Below, piece by piece: positions 34,618-43,930 of a DNA stretch of 64,000 nt. The first letter of the stretch is position 1. Every line of letters begins with the position of its first letter. This stretch comes from Mastigias papua (Eukaryota > Cnidaria > Scyphozoa > Rhizostomeae > Mastigiidae): positions 14,750,428 through 14,814,427 of the forward strand of contig OZ025280.1 in assembly GCA_964019165.1 (NCBI GenBank). The letters run 5' to 3'. The notes beneath the pieces were generated by a model, which had not been told where the DNA came from, did no database searches, and saw nothing but the letters and a program-made list of their open reading frames with translations. A program made the position numbers and the translations under genes.

Positions 34618-35974
34618 TATCATCATTTTCGAAGCCTTTCCATCATCTCTAACACTATTGACCATCATGGCATGCCTCTGCTGCTGATGCTTATGCTCTT
34701 TGTTGTCTTATGTCAACTTTTGATTTGATTATAATGCTTGTAATAACAAGAATTTACTTGGCTATACAAAGTCAGCAACAAGTAAGCTTCAAGGGGTTGA
34801 TACTGATTTACTTGAAGGATTACAAGAAGTGAAAATAATGATAAGGTCATTGCAAACGGATAGGGATCTGATTGATGGATACCACTCTGTATGGTTCAAG
34901 GATGCTTCACACATCACAAATAGTGTTGATGCTGCCATTAAAGCACCAAGAGTATGTAATCAACAGATCTGGAGAAGTAATATTGCAGCTGATGATGTCA
35001 GTACATATTTCAAACGAAAGGTGTCAATACCCTTTATGGATCATCTGTTGACAGAGCTGTCTGCACACTTTACCAATGAGAACTGCATTGCAATTAAAGC
35101 AATATCTGTTGTACCTGCAATCATGCAGAAATAATACCAATCTTCTGTCGGCAAGAAGCGCTCTTTATTAGATGGCGAACCTATGCACCTTGCAGAAACC
35201 CTTGAAAATCAAAGTACAATGCACTGAGATAGAGAGCCAGAGGAAAATCCGCTAAGTTGAAGAAGTTAACAAGCCAAAGGATCAACAAGCCATGGAAACA
35301 GGACTTTTTAATGTTTTGTTTACTGTATGCTAATGATTTGCCAGACCCATCAAATGTTTCCTATGAAGTGGATAACTGGGGATCTGAATGGACAAATGCT
35401 CCAAATGACAGTCTGCCTCAAAATCTCTCCAATACATTTTCACATGTCAATCCTAGACGATACCCATATGTCTACACAGCTCTAAAGGTTATGGCAGTTC
35501 TTCCGTTTACAAGTTGCACATGTGAACAATCAGCCTCATCAGTCCGTCTTCTTACGACTTACTTAAGAAGCGCTATGTCCCAAGACATGTAAAATGGCCA
35601 GGCAACCATTTATAGTCATAAAGATATCAATGGACCTATTGAGGAAGTGGTGGAAAAGTTTGGAAGAAAGAACAAGCGTAGATTAAAGGTCTTAAATTTT
35701 ATGGACACCGACAATAATGGCAATGCCAAGGACGAGTCACTTATGTCAGAGATTTATTAAAAATGACCTGTGGCTCCATGATCTACTGTGGAATTTACAG
35801 TGTTCAATACTCAATGTATTAATTGTAATCCTTCTGCCTCATCATTAGCTCATTTGAAAGTATTGTGAAAAACAACGTGTCTCCTTATCAAAGCCGTCGC
35901 CATTTCGTTCCTTATCTTCATTAAAGAACAGTATGGTGATAATTGAATAGTTGTTGCATCATTGTTCCAGTCGT

Positions 35975-37435
35975 TTGCCATTTTGCTCCTTATCTTCACT
36001 GCAGAATAGTGGTGATACATATGATGACAATAAGCTTTTATTGAATTATAAAAAACAATACTATATCAATGGTGCTTCAATGTCAGAACTTCTATCTTTG
36101 GCAATGGAAAGCAGCGAGATAACTAGTTTTCTAACAGATATCAAATGAATTGGACAATAATGATTTATCCATAAAGGCAATTATAGAAGTATTGCAAACC
36201 GAATTGATAGATTTATCTGAAGCTCATTTAACTTCCAGAAATATTTTTTGCAAGACCAAACATAGAAACAATTTCAAGTCGAACACTATTTGCCCTTGGT
36301 TTGATGCTGAGTGTCAAGAAAACAAACAGTTAGAAAAGAAGAAAAGAAACAATATCAAGCTGCGCTGAAACTTTACGTAAATAATACAAATAAAACAGTG
36401 AATAATCTTAAGGCGGCTTATTTTCAACAGCGAAGGGTATATAAGAAACTGATAAAATACAAATATCACAGTTGTCTTGAAAAAAAGAAAACAGACCTTT
36501 GGAATCTGAAGGGGGAAGCTCCGAAAGTAATTTGGAAAAAGGTAAAAACAGAAAGGAGAAGCCCAGGCTAAACTTTTCTAATATAGAATTATCACATTAT
36601 TTCAGTACTCTCTTAAAGTCAGTTGATAGTAAAGATAACAATGAACCTGAAATCTTAGCCCCCTCCATCGACACCATGACGCAAAATCTAATTGATGAAA
36701 CTCTAAATCGTGACATTTCCATAGAGGAAGTCAAACTGATGGCTAAAAGGCTGAAAAGCATAAAAGCTTCAGGGCTTGATATGCTGTCTGCTGAGCTTAT
36801 CAAGCAAGCAAATTAACATGTCATGATTGTTCTTACTAAACTATTCAACAAATTGTTACAAACTGAAACATTTCCTGAGGATTGGTCTGTAGGTATAAGT
36901 GTAGTTCTTTTTAAAGGGGGAGATAAAGCAGATCTAAATAATTATAGGGGTATTACACTACTACGTATATTTGGAAAGTTTTTCTCAGGTGTTTTGCTTG
37001 AGAGATTGAATAACATTATTTCTAATTTTGATATCCTTGAACAAAATCAGATAGGCTTTAGAAAACGATATCAGATATCTGATCATATTTTCACTTTTCG
37101 AGCTATAATTGAAATTTATTTTAGAAACAAAACAGTCCTCTGTATGTATGTTTTGTAGATTTCAACAAAGCCTTTGATGCTGTGGGCCATGAGCTGCTGT
37201 TACAGCAGCTTGTTACATATGGAATAAAGGGCAACTTTCCTAAAGTCATCACCTCACTCTATGATAAGGTTACATCATGTGTGAGGGGTAACGATAGTCT
37301 AACAGATATTTTCCCTTGTAACAGAGGAGAGCAGCAAGGGTGCCTCCTTAGTCCAGTCCTTTTTGCATTATATTTGAATGATTTAAATCGTCACATTACG
37401 GCGTCTTCTCAGGGGGTATTAGTGGCTGTTATACC
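35975..37435 (+). pseudogene. LINE ORF2: linker and N-terminal half of reverse transcriptase
   Basis: It continues past the duplication end (36509) into an RT: SIEEVKLMAKRLKSIKASGL, a TAA at 36814, LTKLFNKLLQTETFPEDWSV, NNYRGITLLRIFGKFFSGVL, EQNQIGFRKRYQISDHIFTF. A frameshift near 37145 leads into motif A VDFNKAFDAVGHELL, then IKGNFPKVITSLYDKVTSCV and EQQGCLLSPVLFALYLNDL. It stops before the YxDD motif, so half the RT is absent. The family is different from the 13.5 kb LINE (NYRGITLL against NYRPISIL). Clade not assigned. Confidence 0.8.
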
Positions 37436-37454
37436 TGTTCACTCATTTCTATAT

Positions 37455-37862
37455 GCCAGCATTACAGAGGAAACTGGAGAAAATAGTGGGAGTAAAACTA
37501 TATCAATATCATAAAACGAGATTGATGTAGACACTAATTCCGAAGAAATTGAAATAGTTCACCATGTCTGTCATGCTCACAATGGCAATCCAAGGAGTAT
37601 CCTTGTGAAGTTTCTTAGCCATAAGACGAAAGAAAATGTAATGAGGAGAAAAAAGCATGCAAGGAATGTAAAGATATTGGAAGATTTAGCGTCTGGCATT
37701 AAAATGATATGTAATGAGGTGAGTAAAATGTGTATACTAATAAATGTGGACAGCATTTGGACAATAGATGGTAAAAGTACATATTGTTTTGCAAATAATC
37801 TTTATACTTTCGCAATGCTATCCTACTCCTACTACCATTGCTTGTTTAACACAAGGCAATAG
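37455..37862 (+). pseudogene. LINE ORF1-like (L1/FP-type) fragment fused after RT
   Basis: In the same frame as the preceding RT segment, after the RT breaks off, comes EETGENSGSKTISIS, a stop (37512), then EEIEIVHHVCHAHNGNPRSI, LVKFLSHKTKENVMRRKKHA and ILINVDSIWTIDGKSTYCFA. This 'IVHRVG...VKF...KE.VM...K' pattern is the RNA-binding region of ORF1 proteins in L1-like and related LINEs. ORF1 normally precedes ORF2, so its place after a truncated RT indicates a rearranged or composite insertion. Confidence 0.6.
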
Positions 37863-38475
37863 GATTTTGGTAGGAACTGAATAGCTGAAAGAAGCCAGCT
37901 ACCACAAAATACCTTGTCTTTCATAACCTCAACATATACTCAACACTCGTCCTGCCTAGCCAACCTTCTCTGACATTTTCTGTGTTGACTTTTACCAGTT
38001 TTACCAGTTCAAAAGCCTTATCTAGTAAACATACAGGCTGTGCTTTTTCGACACAGTTTTAGAAAATAGCAATTTGAGTTGTTTTTCTGAAACATGGCGA
38101 GAGCCAAGTCATAAATCTCTACTAGATACAATTCTCCAATGTCTGTCTTGATGGCCTTATTTCCTCTCTAACATCTTGAAGCATCATTTGGAACACTGAT
38201 TTAAAAGTAGTTTATATCATATTCAAAATGTGCACTGATAGGAAAAGGCTACCATGTGTAAACATTGTGCATATGCGAGGCTTACAAAAAGGGACAAACT
38301 GGAAAAACATTGGCTAAAAGAAGGTTCACCTGCACTCATAGCTTGTCAGCTTGTTGTGACAGATAAATGTCTTGTATATGATCTAAAGTTCCTAACCAAA
38401 TTCAGTCACACTGGAGGACTTGAAGTTTACCATTCTTTATATAATAAGTATAGTCCAAAGCACTTACATTTCGGG

Positions 38476-38590
38476 CTTGGTAAAATGGCTGCCAGATTGG
38501 AGCTTACATTTTTGACTTGGTAAAATGGCTGCAAGATCGGAGCTTGCTATTGCGGAAAATGGCTGCAAGATCGGAGCTTGCTATTGCTGA
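38476..38590 (+). repeat. Short tandem repeat, about 38 bp x 3
   Basis: Units contain AAAATGGCTGCAAGATCGGA and GCTTGCTATTGC. The first unit is diverged (GCCAGATTGGAGCTTACATT) and the last two nearly identical. Confidence 0.8.
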
Positions 38591-38660
38591 TCACAACTTA
38601 GTGATGGAATGCAAGCAAGCCAAAACCCATAATGGTAGTAATAGACACAGACGTGTATTT

Positions 38661-38772
38661 TCACAGGTTGCCCAGAGTTGGGTAGTAAAGAAATTATTGG
38701 AAAAAAAGGAAAACGTTCACAGGTTGCCCAGAGTTAGGTAGTAAAGAAAATATTTAAAAAAAAGGAAAACGT
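38661..38772 (+). repeat. Short tandem repeat, about 56 bp x 2
   Basis: Each unit starts TCACAGGTTGCCCAGAGTT and ends in AAAAAAAGGAAAACGTT. The second has GGGTAG changed to AGGTAG and a slightly longer A run. Confidence 0.8.
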
Positions 38773-39492
38773 TTATCTTAAGGAACTGATGCAAGAAACT
38801 GTTAAATCGCACTTTGAAAGAGGAAACTTGGGCCTGTAACAGTACCACCAAACAATCCAAAAATACTGTAACAAGGGGAAAAACCAAGTAAAGATGAAGC
38901 TGTAAATAACATGCGCACATGCTTTAGAGTATGACATTATTGCCAAATCATATTAGTTGTTGCTTTTTTGTTACAAAGTTGTTAACGTAATGTCAAATAC
39001 CCCAACCCACCCAACTCATGTATAAACGGTGTGGGTCATGCTATTCCGGGTCAGGGTCACTTTCATGTAAAGGCCTTCTTTCTTCCACACGACTCTCCAT
39101 ACACGGCACATAGGTACTATCATCAGATAGGAAAGTGTCTTGTATTGCCCAAAGCTTATGGGAAGGGATACCTTTTCTAGGAAGGTTATAAATCCACCAT
39201 GTGTATTGTTTATAGGCTGCAAATCATAGGCTCCTGTTGATTTGAAAACTTGTACACAAAATGTGACAGATTCTGGCATATAGAACATTTATATATACAA
39301 ACAACTAAGTGTTTCAAGACACAGCTGGTCATATATTACTTGCTAATACATTACTTACTTGCTCTTGATTACCATCTTGCCTCATCTTACATTATTACTT
39401 GCTGAAAGAGCTGTTTATGGTACTGATCTTATCAAGCAAAGTCAAGAGAACGTTGCCCATCTTTGTCATGCAAGGGTCTCCTATGAAAGTAA

Positions 39493-39681
39493 TGTTGAAT
39501 TATGATCTCATAGATCCCCTGTGATCTTTGTGTTACTGTTACATTGTTATGCAAATTATGTTGTTTTGTTTCTCATCTTCGCTTCGAGCTTCTCAACATG
39601 CTGCGTGTTTTCTGCACTAGTTCTACGATTGGAAATTCGTATTAAATTTCCTCCATCATGATGAACGAAATCAATTCAACA
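39493..39681 (+). repeat. 5' LTR
   Basis: Begins TGTTGAATTATGATCTCATA and ends TCAATTCAACA. The gag start codon pair ATGATG lies inside it, at 39658-39663. Confidence 0.95.
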
Positions 39682-40410
39682 GGTTATGGGCCCAGGCACA
39701 ATGCACCTGGGCGATTTGGAAGACTTATTTTCGATGGGGATGAAAGAAAGTACGAGCAGTGGGAGATTAAATTTTTAGGCTACATGAGGCTACGAGATTT
39801 GAAAACAACAATTCGTGCCGATGGCGAAGTTGATGCATCGAAGAATGAGGAAGCATTCGCTGAGTTAATACAATTTCTTGATGACAAGAGCCTTTCAGTA
39901 ATAATGCGTGATGCTGTTGATAATGGACGAGAAGCACTAAAGATTCTACGTGCACACTATGCTGGCACTGGGAAACCGCGAATAATATCCCTTTACACAG
40001 AGCTAACTTCCCTTTCCAAATCACCCGAAGAATCTGTCACTGATTATGTGATAAGAGCCGAGAAAGCTTCCACAGCACTGAAGAATGCCGGGGAAACAGT
40101 AAACGATCGTTTGTTAATTGCCATGGTTCTCAAGGGGTTACCAGAAAACTTCAAGCCTTTCGTTGTTGTTATTACTCAACGCGACAAGAAACAAACCTTT
40201 GCCGAATTTAAAGTAGCCCTCAGAAGTTTCGAAGATACTGAAAGATCAAGGATGGCTGAGAGCGATTCAATCATGAAACTCAGAAGTATCCCTTCAGATC
40301 AAAGTCAACAGCCCAAGAAGAAGGTAGGCCCTATTTGTTTCAAATGCAACCAACCAGGACATATTGCACGTAACTGTTCAATGGATGACAAAAGGAAAAG
40401 TGCAATGTGA
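39658..40410 (+). CDS. gag: copia Gag (reading starts within the LTR)
   Basis: It starts MMNEINSTGYGPRHNAPGRF, reading through the LTR end and primer site. A UBN2-type Gag domain spans about residues 25-190 (FDGDERKYEQWEIKFLGYMR; YTELTSLSKSPEESVTDYVI; AMVLKGLPENFKPFVVVIT). A CCHC zinc knuckle follows at 40336-40377 (CFKCNQPGHIARNC). A TGA at 40408 ends the frame, but the same frame continues at once with CSTCRSGSHNDRSC, a second CCHC knuckle, so the stop falls between two conserved units. It could be a disabling mutation or a Gag/Pol boundary; the first is more likely because the same-frame downstream knuckle is intact. It packages the element's RNA. Confidence 0.8.
   Translation: MMNEINSTGYGPRHNAPGRFGRLIFDGDERKYEQWEIKFLGYMRLRDLKTTIRADGEVDASKNEEAFAELIQFLDDKSLSVIMRDAVDNGREALKILRAHYAGTGKPRIISLYTELTSLSKSPEESVTDYVIRAEKASTALKNAGETVNDRLLIAMVLKGLPENFKPFVVVITQRDKKQTFAEFKVALRSFEDTERSRMAESDSIMKLRSIPSDQSQQPKKKVGPICFKCNQPGHIARNCSMDDKRKSAM
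39682..39695 (+). promoter_or_regulatory. Primer binding site matching initiator tRNA-Met anticodon arm
   Basis: Directly after the 5' LTR the sequence GGTTATGGGCCCAG is perfectly complementary to the anticodon stem-loop of eukaryotic initiator tRNA-Met (CTGGGCCCATAACC). Copia of Drosophila also primes from an internal fragment of this tRNA. The 14-base match is seen; its use as primer is inference. Confidence 0.8.
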
Positions 40411-43400
40411 TGCAGTACATGCCGCTCTGGAAGTCACAATGACAGATCATGTCGCAAGCAAAAAGGAAGGAAAACAGACAAACTAAATAAGGTAGCAGAA
40501 GAGGAAATTGAACACTCATTTCTATTTACATTGAAAGCAGTATCAAATGAAAGCAGTTCCGGTAAGCGAAATTCACTTTTAGTAGATTGTGGTGCTACAA
40601 GTCATATTGTCACAGACAAGTCAAAGTTTAAAAGGTTTGATAGCACATTTGATCCTTCTAAACATTACATTGAATTAGCAAATGGAGTAGAGGCTAATAA
40701 TGTTGCACTTACGAGGGGAGATGTTGATGTTGTTATTCATGACATAGAAGGAAACCCAAAGAAAGCTACTCTGACAAATGCATTGTATATTCCTTCTTAC
40801 CCCCAAGACATTTTCTCAGTTCAAGCTGCAACTGAAAAGGGGGCTTCCCTTATTTTCCAGCCAGATCATGCTGAGCTAAAGTATAAGGATGGAACTGAAT
40901 TTAGCATAGAGAAGGATGGTAGATTATATTATCTCAAGACATATGAAGATAATATTGAATCTGATTCTGTGAATTACACACAAGACATAAAAGAATGGCA
41001 TGAAATACTAGGCCATTGTAAGTATGAGGACATCATTAGGCTAGAAGAGGTAGTAGATGGAATGAAAGGTACTGGTAAAGGTAGTGTTAAGCCAGGAGAT
41101 TGCAATACATGCATATTGGGAAAGCTTACTGACAACAGGAACAGACAACCTGATAAGAGAGCAAAAGCCCCACTAGAACTTGTGCATACAGACCTTTCAG
41201 GGCCACTTGAGCCAGTATCACGTGATGGTTTTAAATATAGTATTGCATTTACTGATGATTTTTCAGGGGCAGTAGCAGTCTACTTTCTCAAGAGCAAGAG
41301 TGACACAGTACGAGCTACTGAGAAGTTCCTTGCAGATGTAGCTCCCTATGGTAAAGTCAAATGCATGAGATCTGATGGAGGTGGTGAGTACATTTCAAAA
41401 GAATTTGAATGTCTTCTAACGAAAAATGAAAGTCGGCATGATAAATCTTGCCCTAAGTCACCTCATCAAAATGGCACAGCCGAGAGACATTGGAGAACCC
41501 TTTTTGAAATGGGTAGGTGCCTTTTTGACACAAGGAAATGTCAGTAAAGACTTTTGGCCTTATGCAGTGATGGCAGCAGCCCATATACGCAACAGATGCT
41601 ATAACAAACGCCTGAAGAAAACACCATACCAAGCCATGACAGGAAGGAAGCCTAACCTTTCTAATATGAGACTATTTGGATCTAAATGCTTTGCATACAA
41701 GCAGAGAAGAAGCAAATTGGATCACAAATGTACAAAGGGAATTTTTCTTGGATATGATAAGAGCAGTCCATCATATCTTGTTTTTATCCCGGAGACAAAC
41801 AAAGTTATGAAGTATAGAGTTGTGAAATTTGCAACCAAGAAAGTACTTGAGCAGCAGACACAAACAGAAAATGTATTTTCTGATTTTGAGGAAGCCATAT
41901 TCTGTCAGCACCAAGCAAGTAAAGACCCCAGTGCTGAATCTCAAGAGGTATTTAATCATGAGAAAGAAAGATCAACAAATGAGACAAGAACAGAACCAAC
42001 TGATAATGAAATACCATTTCAAAGTAGGTATCCTAGAAGGGAGAGAAGACCACCAGTTCGTAGGTGATTATGTCAATGAGGAAGAGATTGAAAGCAATCA
42101 AGTGATGAACACAGTAGACTATTGTTATAGAGTCTCAACTTTCCCTCAGACATACCAGGAAGCTATGCAATCACCAGATTCTGAGAATTGGAAAGTTGCA
42201 ATGAATGATGAAATGAATTCTCTTCTGGCAAATGGTACATTTAGTTTAACACCATTGCCACAAGGTAGAACTCCAGTGGGGGGTCGCTGGGTCTACACAA
42301 TTAAAGAAGGTGCAAATGGTGACATCACCTACAAGGCAAGATTTGTGGCAAAGGGTTATAGCCAGGTGAAAGGACTTGATTTCCAAGAGACTTTTGCCCC
42401 TATAGCAAACATAGTCTCAGCTAGATTATTGTGTCAGCTAGCAGCACAATATGATCTGATCTTGCATCAAATGGATGTAAAGACAGCATATTTAAATGCA
42501 CCCATTGACTGTGAGATATACATGGAACAAGCAGAAGGTTTTGAGACTACTAATTCTGATGAAAATAAAAGAGTAGTGTACAAGCTAAATAAGTCACTTT
42601 ATGGACTCAAGCAATCTGGAAGAAATTGGAACATGCTACTACATAAATGGTTAATAGAGAACAATTTTGCCCAGAGTTCAGTTCATCATTGTGTCTATAG
42701 GAAAGAAGTTGGTGAGAAAAAGGTATTTATCTTGATTTGGGTTGATGATATTATACTTGCAGCCAGTGGCATTGAAAGTATGAATGAGACAAAGATGATT
42801 CTTCAAGAAAGAGTTAAGATGAAAGACCTAGGAAAACTGTCATATTTTTTGGGTATGGAGTTTGAACAGGGAGACGGTTTTGTAAAGATGTCCCAAAAGA
42901 AGTACTTATCTAAAGTCCTAGAGAGATTTCAAATGTCTAATTGTAAGCCAAGGAACACACCTTCAGAGCAGAAACTTCAATGTTCTGATGACTCAAAGTG
43001 TGATGCTAAGCTATACCGAGAAGCTGTTGGTAGTTTAATATATGCAATGACTTGCACTAGACCAGATCTTTGTTGGGTAGTTACCAAACTATCACAAAAT
43101 TTATCTAATCCACAACAGAGCCATTGGACAGCAGTGAAACACGTTCTGAGGTAGTTGAAGGGCACTCTGGAATATGAGTTGTGTTACAAGAAATGCAAAG
43201 ATAACCTAGCCCTACACGGTTACAGTGATGCAGACTGGGCAGACTCAACAGATAGGCGAAGTACCAGTGGGTATTGTTTTAGCTTAAATGACACAGGCCC
43301 ACCCATCTCCTGGAAATCGAGGAAGCAGCCCACGGTTGCGTTATTATCTTGCGAGGCTGAATATATTGCGCTAGCCTTAGCAGTACAGGAGAGTTTTTAT

Positions 43401-43670
43401 CTTACTCAGTTAATCAAGGACTTGAAAGAGCCTTGCCAATCAGCAACAATCTTTGAGGATAACCAAGGAACAATTGCCCTCTCAAAGAACCCAGTAAGCC
43501 GCCAACGTGCAAAGCACATTGATATTCGTTATCATTTTATTCGATCAGCACAAGAAACAGGTAAAGTGACAATCAAATACTGTCCAACGCAAGATATGAT
43601 TGCTGATTTAATGACTAAAGCTGCTACTAAAGATAAACTGCAGACGTTCAAGTATTACATTTTTGGATAA
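40411..43670 (+). pseudogene. pol: copia Pol: protease, integrase, reverse transcriptase, RNase H
   Basis: The protease has LLVDCGATSHIV (about 40585). The pre-integrase zinc finger has WHEILGHCKYEDII and NTCILGK. The integrase core shows VHTDLSGP, RSDGGGEYIS and HQNGTAERHWRTL, the D-D-E set, followed by a frameshift at about 41500-41545. The integrase C-terminus (FWPYAVMAAAHIRNRCYNK, LFGSKCFAYKQRR, KGIFLGYDKSS) precedes a second frameshift at about 42040-42066. RVT_2 runs from about 42150 (WKVAMNDEMNSLLANGTFSL, GRWVYTIKE, MDVKTAYLNA, LYGLKQSGRNWN, IWVDDIILAAS, SYFLGMEF). There is a TAG at 43152, then RNase H (GYSDADWADSTDRRSTSGYC, SCEAEYIALA, AKHIDIRYHFIR) to the stop at 43668. Motifs are otherwise intact, so decay is recent. 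Confidence 0.9.
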
Positions 43671-43732
43671 ACTTCAGACTTATTGAAACTATTATTGCTG
43701 CGTTATATATTTCGATTGACTTATATGAGATC

Positions 43733-43741
43733 AAGTGGGGG
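43733..43741 (+). promoter_or_regulatory. Polypurine tract
   Basis: AAGTGGGGG immediately precedes the 3' LTR, the expected place for second-strand priming. Confidence 0.8.
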
Positions 43742-43930
43742 TGTTGACTTATGATCTCATAGATCCCCTGTGATCTTTGTGTTACTGTTACATTGTTATG
43801 CACATCATGTTGTTTTGTTTCTCATCTTCGCTTCAAGCTTCTCAACATGCTGCGTGTTTTCTGCACTAGTTCTACGATTGGAAATTCGTATTAAATTTCC
43901 TCCATCATGACGAACAAAATCAATTCAACA
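43742..43930 (+). repeat. 3' LTR
   Basis: Begins TGTTGACTTATGATCTCATA and ends TCAATTCAACA. Differences from the 5' LTR include GACTT/GAATT, GCACATC/GCAAATT, CAAGC/CGAGC and GACGAACAA/GATGAACGA. Confidence 0.95.

Larger units (their letters stand above)
31568..35760 (+). pseudogene. hAT-like transposase, split by mariner, copy B
   Basis: Duplicate of 22119-26310 with the same domain order, stops and mariner insertion. The left-half protein segments (31972-32313 and 32489-32806) are identical to copy A at the residue level, so none of the disabling changes arose after duplication there. Confidence 0.75.
27062..36509 (+). repeat. Tandem duplication, copy B with pogo-like insertion
   Basis: It repeats 20616-27061; removing the 3001 bp element and one TA leaves 6445 bp, one base shorter than copy A. 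The missing base is in an A run (25300 versus 34751). The first 350 bases repeat the DIRS RNase H tail, with the same stop codons. Confidence 0.95.
37863..39492. other. No gene recognised; two short tandem repeats
   Basis: Unique-looking AT-rich sequence between the LINE remnants and the copia element. Open frames at 38254-38741 lie partly in the tandem repeats and look spurious. Confidence 0.5.
39493..43930 (+). mobile_element. Ty1/copia LTR retrotransposon, full structure (4438 bp)
   Basis: Two 189 bp LTRs (39493-39681 and 43742-43930), each TGTTGA...TCAACA, enclose a primer site, gag-pol and a polypurine tract. Flanking pentamers AGTAA (39488-39492) and AGTAC (43931-43935) are a one-mismatch candidate target duplication. 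The LTRs differ at only a few positions. Three nonsense/frameshift classes inactivate the coding region. Confidence 0.95.

Noticed and set aside
39682..39695. tRNA-like sequence
   Set aside because: Only 14 bases complementary to the anticodon arm are present, with no cloverleaf, so it is a primer binding site and not a tRNA gene.
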